Source of the DNA: an uncultured Actinomycetes bacterium
GTDB taxonomy: Bacteria > Actinomycetota > Actinomycetes > Actinomycetales > Bifidobacteriaceae
Direction of reading: 5' to 3'
Length of the DNA stretch: 64,000 nucleotides
Assembly (NCBI GenBank): GCA_900314875.1
Contig: OMWX01000002.1
Location: forward strand, 1-64,000
Each line of letters starts with the position of its first letter. Within the stretch, counting starts at the first letter, position 1. The position numbers were made by a program, and so were the translations under genes. Under the pieces are notes generated by a model that had not been told where the DNA came from, made no database searches, and was given only the letters and a program-made list of their open reading frames with translations. Below are positions 44,457 through 53,997 of the stretch, piece after piece.

Positions 44457-44551
44457 TTGCTGCCTTTCTTTTTGCTCTGCTGATTGCGCACTGCTTTGCT
44501 GTTTGCAATTTTATTTCTGTCGTGCTGTCGTTTAATGCAGTTTAACGTTGC

Positions 44552-45916
44552 TTATTGCTGTCTGCTCTCCTGCATTGCGGTTTCGGAATCTGATATGGCC
44601 TGCCATATTTCTTCGCCGACGTCGATTCCCTGAGGACAGTTCAGACTGCATACGCGCACTGACTGACAGGCGGGCAGTCCGTCCGTTTCGCTTATGCTTT
44701 CAAGTCTTTGATCGTATGCAGTGTCGCGCGAATCGTTCATGAACCGCAGTGCGGAAATAAGCGCGGCCGGTCCTGCGAAAGCGTCGCCGCCTGCAAAAAC
44801 CGGGCAGGAAGATTCGCATATGCCGCATGAAATGCAGGTTGTAAGTTTTTCATATTTCGCAAGTTCTTCAGGATTCTGCAAAAATTCGATAACAGTCTGT
44901 CCGTCACATTTTCCGCTGTTTGCGCTGTTATTGTTATTCTCGGTCTGCAGCCACGGCTTGAACCTTTTTATCTGCTCGATCATAGGCTCGATATCGGCTA
45001 TCAGATCGCGTATGACGGCAAACCCTGCAATCGGAGCCAGTTCTATTGCTGCTTCGCGTATTATTTTCGAGTTATTTCCCGCATTTGCGCTTGCGCTCGG
45101 GGTCTTGGCAGAATTCGCATTGCCTAAAGTTGTGTTGTTCGATGCTGCGCTGTCGTGCAATACATTGTATGCACTCGAATTGTCTGAGGATGCATTATCT
45201 GAGTGTGCAATGTCTGAAAGCGCTGCTTGCGTCGGACGAAATATAGGATCGTTTGACGTGTCTTCAAGACAGTCGCTTACAAGCGTTTTGCACATAAGAC
45301 GGGCAGTGCCGTTAATGCTTGCCGCATCGGCTCCGCACATTCCGTGTCCGCATGAGTAGCGGAATGCGAGAGTCGGATCGATATCTCGTTTTATTTTAAG
45401 CAAAACGTCAAGAATGCTGTCTGCCGGATGCGCTTCGACTTTATATTCTGCGATGCTCTTTTTCCCTGAACGTTTGCGAGAGCTTCCGAAAGGCGACGAA
45501 GAACGCAAAGACGAACGCGGCGAGGATCCGAACGGCGAGCTTGATTTTCTTTCGCCGAACGGAGAAGACCTTCTTTCGCCGAAAGCAGGCTTTCTTTCTC
45601 TGCGGACAAGTTTTAAGTTTTCTTTTGCGTTTTCGGCTGATTTTGAGTCTTCTTTTGAATCTTCCTGTGCGGATTTTCTGCTTTCGAAAGGAGAAGGTCT
45701 GCGCGTCCTTCTTTTCAAACCTTGACTTTTCAGTCTCCGGTTATTCTCTTCGTTACGGTTTGCCGAAGCGGCGTCCTCGCTGTCAAAATCGTCTTCTTCC
45801 GGCGTGAAACGATGTACTTTTATCGTCAGTTTAATCGAATCTGCCGCAATGCTTTTCTTGCCGGTTTCGTTTTGCGCATTTCCGTCGTTTTGCACTTTTT
45901 CGATATTTTCTGTCAT
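44552..45916 (-). CDS. sdhB: Succinate dehydrogenase/fumarate reductase iron-sulfur subunit with large N-terminal insert
   Basis: Carries electrons from the flavoprotein subunit. The plant-type [2Fe-2S] site is CGHGMCGAD with C189, C194 and C209; the third ligand is Asp, as in some SdhB. The C-terminal ferredoxin-like domain has CISCGICESSCPV and CSLNCPQGIDV. The 454-residue protein is much longer than the usual 230-260. An insert of about 105 residues (about 45-150, rich in SPFG and Arg/Ser repeats) interrupts the N-terminal ferredoxin fold after TIKVHRFTPEED, and a second polar insert lies near 225-290. No membrane anchor subunit is adjacent. Confidence 0.9.
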   Translation of the reverse strand: MTENIEKVQNDGNAQNETGKKSIAADSIKLTIKVHRFTPEEDDFDSEDAASANRNEENNRRLKSQGLKRRTRRPSPFESRKSAQEDSKEDSKSAENAKENLKLVRRERKPAFGERRSSPFGERKSSSPFGSSPRSSLRSSSPFGSSRKRSGKKSIAEYKVEAHPADSILDVLLKIKRDIDPTLAFRYSCGHGMCGADAASINGTARLMCKTLVSDCLEDTSNDPIFRPTQAALSDIAHSDNASSDNSSAYNVLHDSAASNNTTLGNANSAKTPSASANAGNNSKIIREAAIELAPIAGFAVIRDLIADIEPMIEQIKRFKPWLQTENNNNSANSGKCDGQTVIEFLQNPEELAKYEKLTTCISCGICESSCPVFAGGDAFAGPAALISALRFMNDSRDTAYDQRLESISETDGLPACQSVRVCSLNCPQGIDVGEEIWQAISDSETAMQESRQQ

Positions 45917-46015
45917 TTTCCTCAATCGCTGTGCTGTCTGTTTTTGTCTGTTCTGTTTTCTGTATTTGTTCGCCGGTTTTCCAGGTTTTGTTTCAGCCGC
46001 GGTTTTGCGGGCGGA

Positions 46016-47902
46016 TTACTCGCTTCCCGGCACCGGAAAAACGGTTACGGTTACAGGCTTGTTTTCTATGTTTCCGTTTATGTCCGCAAATGAATGTCTG
46101 GGGATTTCGCTGTCATTGCGTTTGGGAAAATCGGTTCTGGAAAACGAGCCGCGCGATTCTTTTCTCGCTGCCGCCGCGCACAGCATTGCTTCTGCCAGAA
46201 TAACCATGTTTCTGCATTCGAATACTGCGACAAGCTCTTGGTTGAAAGTTTTCTGACCGTTATGAATTTTAGCGTTCTGCGCGGCCGGAACAATCTCGTT
46301 TTTGATTATTTTTTCAGCATTTTCAATGCTTTTTCCGTTGCATTGAACCGCAAAAAAACGTTCCATAGTATCGGCAAGTTTTTTCGCGACAGAATATATA
46401 TTCTCCGATTTTGCTTTACTGTCAGAATTAATGCTGCTCGAATCAATATTGTTGGAATCAATGCTTCTCGATTTTGCGGCTTTAAGCATTGAATTAATTT
46501 CTTTGCGTCTTTTCTCGGCTGTTTCGGCAACGATATTTGCGTTCGATCCGTACTGCATTTCCTGTTCTGCAAGGCATGCGCAGACGTGTTCGAAAGCGCC
46601 TTGTCCGGCTCTTTTTCCGAAAACGCATACTTCAAGCAGAGAATTTGAGCCCAGTCTGTTTGCTCCGTGAACGGAAACGCATGAACATTCTCCGGCTGCG
46701 AAAAGCCCGATTATCTCATTTTTAAGCCCGTTTTTCCACTCGTAAACGTTTCCGTCCCGTCCGATCGGAATTCCTCCCATAGTGTAATGAGCCGTGGGTT
46801 TGACCGGAATAAGATCCTTTTTCGGATCGAGCTTTTCATACTGTTTTATCGATTCGGCAACAACCGGAAGTTTCTCATTCAAAACTTCTTCGTCAAGCAT
46901 TCGCAAATCCAGCCATACGCAGTCGCGTTTGCCCGGATCCTTAGGATCGGTTACGCCTCGTCCCGCCTTTGTTTCGGACATTATCGCTTTCGTAACCGTG
47001 TGACGGGGCGCCAAATCTTTCAAATTCGGCTCATAATCGGTCATAAACCGCTTCTTGTCCGCATTGAGAAGAACGCCGCCTTCCGCGCGAGAAGCTTCCG
47101 AAAGCAAAATTCCGCTGTGTCCCAAGCCGGTGGGATGAAACTGCACGAACTCTATGTCTTCAAGCTGCAAACCCGCGCGCAAAGCCAGAGCCATTCCGTC
47201 CCCGGTGAGATCCCAAGAGTTTGAAGTGGTATGAAATATTCTTCCCGCGCCTCCGGTTGCAAGTATTACGGCAGAAGCCGAAATGCCTCTGACTTCTCCG
47301 GTGCGAATATTTAAAACAACAATTCCGCGCGCTCTTGCTCTGTTTTGTTCGTCGCGTTCGATTGCAAGATCCGTGACATAATTGTCTTCCGCAAATTCGA
47401 CTCCCTCTTTAACGCACTGCTGCCAGAGAGAATACAGAATCTGATGCCCTATTCTGTCAGCCGAGTATGCCGTGCGAGCCACGGGTTCTTTGCCGTAATC
47501 GCGCGTATGTCCTCCGAACCTGCGCTGAGCTATTTTTCCGTCTTCGGTGCGCGAAAAAGCAACTCCGAAATGTTCCAGCTCGCGAACGGTCTGCGCTGCC
47601 TGCGAAGCAAGGATTTCTGCCATGTCCTGATCGACAAGCCAGTCTCCGCCTTTGACTGTATCGTAAAAGTGCCATTTGCTGTCGTCTTCTCCCGCATTTG
47701 ACAGACTTGCGGCGATTCCGCCTTCAGCAGAACCTGTATGCGAGCGCAGCGAGGGGACTTTCGATATCGCAAGAATCGAGGGCGAACCGGCTTTCCCGCT
47801 TTCTTTCCAACTGCGGATGTAAGACAGCACGGCCGACAGACCGGCCGCTCCCGCTCCGACGACAACGGCATCATAGGTATTTTCAGACTGTTCGGAACTC
47901 AT
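46016..47902 (-). CDS. sdhA: Succinate dehydrogenase/fumarate reductase flavoprotein subunit
   Basis: FAD subunit that interconverts succinate and fumarate. The FAD-binding start DAVVVGAGAAGLSAV, the flavin-attachment region HTGSAEGGIAAS, the active-site region FVQFHPTG and ECSCVSVHGANRLGSNSLLE are present. The 628-residue length is slightly long because of a Ser/Asn/Asp repeat insert (about 490-515, NNIDSSSINSDSK). ATG 47902 is chosen; a further upstream in-frame start is possible. It precedes sdhB by about 100 bp. The pair may act in fumarate respiration or succinate production. Confidence 0.95.
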   Translation of the reverse strand: MSSEQSENTYDAVVVGAGAAGLSAVLSYIRSWKESGKAGSPSILAISKVPSLRSHTGSAEGGIAASLSNAGEDDSKWHFYDTVKGGDWLVDQDMAEILASQAAQTVRELEHFGVAFSRTEDGKIAQRRFGGHTRDYGKEPVARTAYSADRIGHQILYSLWQQCVKEGVEFAEDNYVTDLAIERDEQNRARARGIVVLNIRTGEVRGISASAVILATGGAGRIFHTTSNSWDLTGDGMALALRAGLQLEDIEFVQFHPTGLGHSGILLSEASRAEGGVLLNADKKRFMTDYEPNLKDLAPRHTVTKAIMSETKAGRGVTDPKDPGKRDCVWLDLRMLDEEVLNEKLPVVAESIKQYEKLDPKKDLIPVKPTAHYTMGGIPIGRDGNVYEWKNGLKNEIIGLFAAGECSCVSVHGANRLGSNSLLEVCVFGKRAGQGAFEHVCACLAEQEMQYGSNANIVAETAEKRRKEINSMLKAAKSRSIDSNNIDSSSINSDSKAKSENIYSVAKKLADTMERFFAVQCNGKSIENAEKIIKNEIVPAAQNAKIHNGQKTFNQELVAVFECRNMVILAEAMLCAAAARKESRGSFSRTDFPKRNDSEIPRHSFADINGNIENKPVTVTVFPVPGSE

Positions 47903-47969
47903 GGTTAATATTCTTTCATAATGCGGAAACAATAGCGCGGCGTAAGCGCATTTAAAAGCAGGACGACGC

Positions 47970-49514
47970 TTAAGGCTTTATTATGATTTGAGCGGCTCCT
48001 TTCTCGTTGAATGATATGAGATTTTTTGATTCGAGTCTGCCCAATATTGCCGCAATTTGAGCGATATTGTTTATCTTTGCGACCGGTTCTTTCAATTTAT
48101 GCGCCTTTTCGTTTTTGCTTGATGAATTGTTTTTTGCTTTTTTGCTGCTGCTGTTGCTGCTGTTGCTGCTGCGAATGAAAGCAAAAATATTGTCTGCGGA
48201 TATAGGCGCATTCTGCTTTTTTAATTCGATTGCGACTTTGAGTATTCCCTTTTCTTCAGGTGTTGCGCAAATTAAGTCTTGCGTGTTTTTTGCGAGGTTT
48301 TTTCCGGATTTTATTTCTGTTTCTTTTGCTGTTTGTTTTGCATTCCTTGCATTTTTTGCGTCAGCATGATTTTCGAACTCAGAGTTGCTGCAGAATTTGT
48401 CGCAGGACTTGCCGTCGGGAGAATCAATATGCGAGTTGTCGTTCGAAATGTTGGAAGAATCGCGTTCTGAACTGCAGTCGGAATCGCAGCAAAATTCGTG
48501 GGCGGGGTGACAGAAATCGCTTATGTCGTCTTGTGAAAAAAGAAGATTTGCTTTTCCTTCCAGAATCAGCCTGTTGCAGCCGGTGTTATAGGGAGAGTTT
48601 ATTGCTCCCGGCGCGGCAACGATAATGCGGTTCATTTCCTGCGCCCATCCGGCAGTATTTAAAGCTCCGGAACGGTATCGCGCCTGAGCGACTGCCACTG
48701 TTCCTGCAAGAGCTGCGATAATGCGATTTCGCAGAAGAAAACGTCTAGCAAGAGGGACGACTCCGTTCGCATGTTCGCTTATAAGAGCTCCTCCGCATTC
48801 TTCAATCTGAGAAAAAAGTCTGTCGTTGCTTTTCGGACCCATATTGGACAATCCTCCGGCAAAAACCGCAACAGTGCGTCCGATTTTCCCGCTTCCTCCC
48901 GAAGCTTTGCAGGCGTCTGCAGCTCCCCAATGAGCGGCTGCATCGGCTCCGCACGCTCCGCCCGAAACAACAAGATGTCCGGCCTTTGCCGCATTTTTTG
49001 CCAGATTATATGCGATGCTTCGCCCGTATTCGTTTATTTCTCGAGAACCTACGACTGCCAGCGGAGAAGAACAGCCTTTGAAAATATTTTTGTTCCCGAT
49101 ACCTCGCAAACATAAAGGAGGCGCCCAGTCGGAACGTATTGCAAGGTCGTTTAACTGTTCGGGCCATTCTTCATCCTGAGGAGAAATAATCCAGTCGCAC
49201 GGCTGGCACAAAAGATATTTTTCCGCATCGTCGCCGAACAGCTCAGGGAAAAAATTTGCATTCTGCTTCCATTTTTCGCGCGAAACGCGGTAATTGTCAA
49301 AAGTTTTATTGTTTACTGTCCGTCCCCATAAAGCAGTTCCGCGCATAAAAAGCTCGTCAATCGTCTTATCTGCTTTTTGGGTAGACAAAGCGATAAGCTC
49401 GAGCAGTTCGATTGCCGTACAGGCTTTTAAAATCGCGTGAATAAACACGTCCGCGCCGTCGCAAAAATGAGAGAGCACAGCACGGGCGTAAGTTTCGTCT
49501 TTCAGGCTTTTCAT
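47970..49514 (-). CDS. dprA: DNA-processing protein DprA
   Basis: Binds incoming single-stranded DNA during transformation and loads RecA. The Rossmann-like core is visible: AVVGSREINEYGRSIAYNLAK, LVVSGGACGADAAAHWGA, TVAVFAGGL and RFLLRNRIIAALAGTVAVAQA. The 514-residue protein is longer than the usual 290-400 because of polar inserts at about 345-410 (Ser/Asn/Asp) and about 450-470 (NSSNSSSKK). The C-terminal winged-helix region ends the protein. It starts in an ATGA overlap with the comM stop, so the genes are translationally coupled. Confidence 0.94.
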   Translation of the reverse strand: MKSLKDETYARAVLSHFCDGADVFIHAILKACTAIELLELIALSTQKADKTIDELFMRGTALWGRTVNNKTFDNYRVSREKWKQNANFFPELFGDDAEKYLLCQPCDWIISPQDEEWPEQLNDLAIRSDWAPPLCLRGIGNKNIFKGCSSPLAVVGSREINEYGRSIAYNLAKNAAKAGHLVVSGGACGADAAAHWGAADACKASGGSGKIGRTVAVFAGGLSNMGPKSNDRLFSQIEECGGALISEHANGVVPLARRFLLRNRIIAALAGTVAVAQARYRSGALNTAGWAQEMNRIIVAAPGAINSPYNTGCNRLILEGKANLLFSQDDISDFCHPAHEFCCDSDCSSERDSSNISNDNSHIDSPDGKSCDKFCSNSEFENHADAKNARNAKQTAKETEIKSGKNLAKNTQDLICATPEEKGILKVAIELKKQNAPISADNIFAFIRSSNSSNSSSKKAKNNSSSKNEKAHKLKEPVAKINNIAQIAAILGRLESKNLISFNEKGAAQIIIKP

Positions 49515-51043
49515 GTTTTAATCCTTGTCCTTAACATAATTGCAGCATCGGTATGCGAAACCTGCGGAGAATTTTTTCCTTCCAAATCGGCTAAAGTCCA
49601 AGCTAAACGCATTGTTCTGTCTGCTCCTCGAACGGAAAGAAGAGAATTTTCGACCGCTTCGGAAATAATGTTCAAAACGTCTTTTGGCGTATGTTCGCGC
49701 AGCCAGCTGCCGTCTGCGCGAGCATTGCAATTCCATCCGTATTCCTTAAAACGGCAGGCAGCAGCTTCTCTTGCGTCAATCACTCTTTTTCTTATTTCCG
49801 CCGATTTCTCGGAAGGAATATTTGATACCGCGAGAGAAGAAACCGGAGGCACGTCAATCTGAATGTCGATTCTGTCCAAAATCGGTCCGGAAAGCCGCGA
49901 CCAGTAACGGCTTCTCTCAACAGCTCTGCATGTGCATTGCGTTCCGTTGCCCCAATTTTTGCCGCACGGACACGGATTTGCAGCCATGACAAGCTGAAAT
50001 TGGGCAGGAAAAACAACAGAGCCTTTCGAACGGCTTAAAGTTACAGTTCCCGTTTCAAGCGGTTCTCGCAAACTCTGCAGCGCCGAAACCGAAAATTCAG
50101 GAGCCTCATCCATAAACAAAACTCCTCTGTGCGCCCTGGTAATTGCTCCCGGCTTGGCAATTCCCGCGCCTCCGCCCGCAATAGAAGCAACGGACGCGCT
50201 GTGATGAGGAGCTTCAAAAGGCGCAATGTCGGTAATTCCGTAACGCGAAATCGTGCCGCAAACCGACCGCACAGAAGCAACCTCCAGCTGTTCGCTTTGA
50301 GAAAGAGGAGGCAGAATCGACGGAACTCGCGACGAAAGCATTGTTTTTCCCGCGCCCGGCGGACCGGTCATTAAAACATGATGCCCTCCGGCAGCAGCGA
50401 CTTCCAAAGCCCACTTCGCATAATCCTGACCGATGACATCCGACATGTCTGCGACATCTTCATGCTCGGCATTCGAATTAAAATCAGAAAAAAGCTTGTC
50501 TGCGCGAGACTCGCTTATCGCATATTCGGCATTTCCTCCCAGCTTCTCGACCAATTCGCCCAAATGCCGCACCGCAATCGTTTCAATCCCGGGAACAAGC
50601 TTTGCCTCCTCAATATTCGCATGCGGAATATAAGCAGTTTTTATGCCCTTGTTTTTCGCATGAAGAAGAATCGGCAGAATGCCTGAAACCGGCAAAATAG
50701 AACCGTCGAGATTCAGCTCCCCGGCAAGAATGCAATTCTCCAAAGATTCCTGCTCGACTGCCCGGCCTGCGGCAAGCACGCTTACGGCAACCGCCAAATC
50801 ATGCGACGAACCGCGCTTGGGCAGGGAAGCCGGCGACATATTGACAGTCACCTTCACGTCAGGCCATCTGAAACCTATGGCGCGGCAGGCGGGTTTTACG
50901 CGCTCGCGAGCCTCGTTTAAAGATGTGTCGGGCAGTCCGATAATAGTGAATTTTGGCAGTCCGGGCGAAATAAATGCCTGAGTTTCCACGGTAAAAGCGT
51001 TCAATCCTGTCAGCGCGACAGAGTAGGCGGTTCCGACTTTCAT
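49511..51043 (-). CDS. comM: YifB/ComM-family Mg chelatase-like AAA+ ATPase
   Basis: ComM is a helicase that promotes branch migration during natural transformation. The N-terminal Lon-protease-like domain is followed by the AAA+ core with Walker A TGPPGAGKTML, Walker B VLFMDEAPEF and a C-terminal zinc-binding-like stretch ANPCPCGKNWGNGTQCTC. The 510-residue length is normal. It is flanked by yraN and dprA with overlapping start and stop codons. Confidence 0.96.
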   Translation of the reverse strand: MKVGTAYSVALTGLNAFTVETQAFISPGLPKFTIIGLPDTSLNEARERVKPACRAIGFRWPDVKVTVNMSPASLPKRGSSHDLAVAVSVLAAGRAVEQESLENCILAGELNLDGSILPVSGILPILLHAKNKGIKTAYIPHANIEEAKLVPGIETIAVRHLGELVEKLGGNAEYAISESRADKLFSDFNSNAEHEDVADMSDVIGQDYAKWALEVAAAGGHHVLMTGPPGAGKTMLSSRVPSILPPLSQSEQLEVASVRSVCGTISRYGITDIAPFEAPHHSASVASIAGGGAGIAKPGAITRAHRGVLFMDEAPEFSVSALQSLREPLETGTVTLSRSKGSVVFPAQFQLVMAANPCPCGKNWGNGTQCTCRAVERSRYWSRLSGPILDRIDIQIDVPPVSSLAVSNIPSEKSAEIRKRVIDAREAAACRFKEYGWNCNARADGSWLREHTPKDVLNIISEAVENSLLSVRGADRTMRLAWTLADLEGKNSPQVSHTDAAIMLRTRIKT

Positions 51044-51525
51044 CAGAACGCTCCTTTAATATGCGTGATTTCAGGTTTTTCGCTGTTTGCTTTGACTTCC
51101 AGAGCGAAAACGTCGAATCTTACGGGTCTGTAAAGCTGCGAATTGTTTTCGCGAAGCCATTGCGCGGCGGTTTTTCGCAGTTTTATCGCTTTCCTTTCCG
51201 TAACCGCTTCCTGAGGAATGCCCTGATTTGTGCTTCTTCGCGTTTTTACTTCGACAAAAACAATAGTGCCGTCATCGTCCAAAGCAATAATATCCTGTTC
51301 TCCGCAGCGCGTTTTATAGTTTCTGTCAAGGATTTTCCAGCCGCTTTCGCAAAGAGAGCGGCAGGCGTAATCTTCTCCTTTCTTTCCCAATTCTGAAGGA
51401 AGCAAAGAAGGATCGGTTATCTTGCGAGGCGGATTTTCAGTCGCATTTGCCGCGTTTGCAATCGTCTTCTCTGCGGGTTTTGCCGTGTTTTTTGCTGTAT
51501 TTTCTGATTTGTTTTTTGTTCTCAT
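51043..51525 (-). CDS. yraN: YraN/UPF0102 endonuclease-like protein
   Basis: The 160-residue protein has the Holliday-junction-resolvase-like fold of UPF0102: LGKKGEDYACRSLCESGWKILDRNYKTRCGEQDIIALDDDGTIVFVEVKTRRS. It has about 40 extra polar residues at the N-terminus (Ala/Asn/Thr/Lys). ATG 51525 lacks a strong ribosome binding site but is supported by the conserved upstream element, which lies the same distance away as at the WXG-like gene. Its stop overlaps the comM start by one base. Confidence 0.88.
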   Translation of the reverse strand: MRTKNKSENTAKNTAKPAEKTIANAANATENPPRKITDPSLLPSELGKKGEDYACRSLCESGWKILDRNYKTRCGEQDIIALDDDGTIVFVEVKTRRSTNQGIPQEAVTERKAIKLRKTAAQWLRENNSQLYRPVRFDVFALEVKANSEKPEITHIKGAF

Positions 51526-51565
51526 ACGGCAAGTTAAACATTGCGCGGAACAAAAAATCCGGCTC

Positions 51566-51595
51566 GGGAGCAAATGTGCATCAATTTGACCCCCG
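51566..51595 (-). promoter_or_regulatory. Conserved upstream element, copy C (yraN-comM-dprA)
   Basis: On the plus strand it reads GGGAGCAAATGTGCATCAAT then TTGACCCCCG. The gene-proximal edge is 41 bp from the yraN ATG, identical to copy A. Both copies A and C also share an ACTTG just before the start codon. Confidence 0.7.
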
Positions 51596-51708
51596 AAACC
51601 GGAAAAGATTATTTTAAAGCGCTTAAACAATGCAGAGTTTAAGCGAATCAGCGCCCGAGCGAATCGCTGTTTGAACAATTTGCTGTCTGGCTGAGTCGCC
51701 GGTCGACC

Positions 51709-51757
51709 GAGCCGGCGCCTGAATAAATCAGTGCCTGATTAAGTCAGTGCCTGAGCA
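51709..51757 (-). repeat. 16-bp tandem repeat spanning the pyridoxal-kinase stop codon
   Basis: On the minus strand: TGCTCAGGCACTGACT, TAATCAGGCACTGATT, TATTCAGGCGCCGGCT. The first unit contains the last codons and the stop TGA. Confidence 0.8.
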
Positions 51758-52625
51758 GGTCGGTCATCGAAGACAGAACCAGTTCGAAGCTTACTCCGCG
51801 ATCCTCGAATTCAGGCTGATTGCGCGTAGTGATCATTGCATCTCGCACGAACTCTCCGGCGATATGCGCGGCCTCTGCAAGTCCGCGTCCCGCCAAAAGA
51901 GCTCCGATCAGAGAGGAGGTAAACGTATCTCCCGTTCCGTGAATCATATAAGGCAGTTTTTCATGAACAAGTTCGATTTTGCCGGCTACTGCGTCATTTC
52001 TGTCCGAGGCAACATAATTTCTCAGCATTCCGTCTTCGCGGTCGATCCCCTTAAGAACAACCGAATGCGCACCCGAATCAAGCAGTTTGCCCAGAAGATC
52101 GTCAACCTGAGCATCGGAAAGATTTTGTCCCCTGTATTCGGTGCCTGTAAGAATCGAGGCTTCCGTAATATTCGGAGTAAGAACGTCCGCGCCGTCGGTC
52201 AAAGCTCCCATCGCGCGGCACAGCTCTTCGGTGTAAGTCGCATACATTTCGCCGCCGTCGCCCATAACCGGATCTACCAGGCGAAGAACATTCGGATATT
52301 CTTCGTACAGTCTCTGAATAATCGCAACCTGCTGCGCGTTTCCCAAAAATCCGGAATAAACCGCGTCGAGTCCGACTTTTTCGCTTTTCCATGCGTCAAG
52401 ATATTCGCTGAGAATTTCTGTCGTGTCGTGGAAGGTGAAAACGGGATAGCGCGTGTGTGCAGAGAAAAGAGCAGTGGGGACAGGACATACGTCGCAGCCT
52501 GCGGCAGACAAAATCGGGATTGCGGCAGTCAGGGAGCATTTTCCGTATCCGCACATGTCATGAACGGCGGCGACGCGCGGGATGTAAGCATTATTGCGCT
52601 CGTAAAGAACGTAATCGTTTTTCAT
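51744..52625 (-). CDS. pdxY: Pyridoxal/pyridoxamine kinase
   Basis: Phosphorylates pyridoxal in vitamin B6 salvage. The 293-residue protein has the ribokinase-like fold with NPVMGDGGEMY-type site (DPVMGDGGEMY) and the anion hole HGTGDTFTSSLIGALL. The N-terminal HDMCGYGKCSLTAAIPILSAAG matches PdxY/PdxK. Whether it prefers pyridoxal or pyridoxamine cannot be told. AGGTTT lies upstream. Confidence 0.93.
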   Translation of the reverse strand: MKNDYVLYERNNAYIPRVAAVHDMCGYGKCSLTAAIPILSAAGCDVCPVPTALFSAHTRYPVFTFHDTTEILSEYLDAWKSEKVGLDAVYSGFLGNAQQVAIIQRLYEEYPNVLRLVDPVMGDGGEMYATYTEELCRAMGALTDGADVLTPNITEASILTGTEYRGQNLSDAQVDDLLGKLLDSGAHSVVLKGIDREDGMLRNYVASDRNDAVAGKIELVHEKLPYMIHGTGDTFTSSLIGALLAGRGLAEAAHIAGEFVRDAMITTRNQPEFEDRGVSFELVLSSMTDLLRH

Positions 52626-53089
52626 TCAAACCTCCGATTCGGTTTTGTTCGATTCGTTGTTTTTCCTCCGGATTGTGCGTCTTTGCTGCAAACTTTTCTG
52701 CGCTTTCTGTGCGTTTTCTTGTTTTTTCGGCAATAAATTGCGCAGCTTCCGCTTTTTCCGGCGATACATCTTATAACGTTAATATTTTTGCGGCGTTTGA
52801 GGAAATTTATGCAAAAAATCGGTGCATATTTGTCCCGGTATGCGGGAATTTGGGATTTTGTATGGGCGGCGTGTCGTCCGGTAGAGTTTCTTTTCCCGAG
52901 GCAGTTTTCGAATATATTTTCGATGAATTTTTCGAGAATTTTCTCATGTCATCCTCAGGGATGATGCTCCGCGCATTATGAGAAATAAGTCTGCGGGACG
53001 ATGTTGCGGCAAAACATAATTTGCTTGAATTGGCAGTGTCGAAAAAAGTTATGAATGACGAAAAATCAGAAAATACACAAGGAGGACTG
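52626..53089. other. Intergenic gap between pyridoxal kinase and the ABC transporter
   Basis: About 460 bp between divergent genes. I see no gene. Around 52810-52840 a stretch (GGTGCATATTTGTCCC) loosely resembles the conserved upstream element but with 2-3 missing bases; not counted as a copy. Confidence 0.5.
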
Positions 53090-53887
53090 ATGTCAGATTT
53101 CGCAGTTCAGGCTATTGATTTGGTTAAGGACTACGGCGAAGGCGAAACGACGGTTCACGCGCTTCGCCATGTGAATGTAGGATTCCAAAGAGGACAATTC
53201 AGCGCGATTATGGGACCGTCGGGTTCAGGAAAAACAACGCTTATGGCCGTTTTGGCCGGTCTTGACAAGGCGACCGGCGGGAAAGCTCTTATAGAGGGCA
53301 ATAATCTTACTTTGATGTCAGATAAAGAGCTGACTTTGATGAGGCGCGACAATATCGGATTTATTTTCCAGTCTTTCAATCTTCTGCCCATGTTTACTGC
53401 CGAGCAGAATATTCTTATGCCGCTTACTCTTGCAGGCAGAAAGGCTGACAGGCAGTGGTTTGACGCTATTGTGAACACTCTCGGCCTGGGTGCTCGTCTT
53501 AAGCATAAGCCTACCGAGATGTCCGGCGGTCAGCAGCAGAGGGTTGCGATTGCGCGCGCTATGATTACGCGTCCGAAAGTTATTTTCGCCGATGAGCCTA
53601 CAGGGAATCTCGATACGGTTTCCAGCATGGAAGTTTTGCAGTTTATCAAGCGTTCGGTTAAAGAACTGGGGCAGACGGTCATCATGGTTACTCACGATGC
53701 GGAAGCTGCCGCTTATGCTGACCGCGCTCTGGTTTTTGCCGACGGGCAGATTACTGCGGATGTTGCAAATCCGAGCGTCGATCAAATGAACCTGCTTGTT
53801 CGCGAAGGATATCAGGCCGCAGCGTCGGTTCGCGACGGTTCGGCTTCTGCCGTTCCGTTCCCTCCTCAGCGTCAGATGAGACAGTAA
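53090..53887 (+). CDS. ABC transporter ATP-binding protein (MacB/LolD type)
   Basis: The 265-residue ATPase has Walker A GPSGSGKTT, Q-loop FIFQSFNLLP, signature MSGGQQQR, Walker B VIFADEPTGNLD and the switch His in THD. It pairs with the FtsX-like permease downstream as an exporter or mechanotransmission complex. ATG 53090 is chosen because AAGGAGGACTG precedes it. The C-terminal 30 residues are not part of the ATPase core. Confidence 0.96.
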   Translation: MSDFAVQAIDLVKDYGEGETTVHALRHVNVGFQRGQFSAIMGPSGSGKTTLMAVLAGLDKATGGKALIEGNNLTLMSDKELTLMRRDNIGFIFQSFNLLPMFTAEQNILMPLTLAGRKADRQWFDAIVNTLGLGARLKHKPTEMSGGQQQRVAIARAMITRPKVIFADEPTGNLDTVSSMEVLQFIKRSVKELGQTVIMVTHDAEAAAYADRALVFADGQITADVANPSVDQMNLLVREGYQAAASVRDGSASAVPFPPQRQMRQ

Positions 53888-53997
53888 AAATATTGAGACA
53901 GAAAAATATAAAATTTGCGAAAAAAATTTGAATAATTTTTGCGCGAGACAAAGATTGAATATCTGTCTGACATCTTGCGCGTTTGAGAGGAAGAAAT

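Noticed and set aside
52810-52840. Fourth copy of the shared upstream element
   Set aside because: Only part of the core matches and 2-3 bases are missing; the spacing to the pyridoxal kinase start differs from the other copies.
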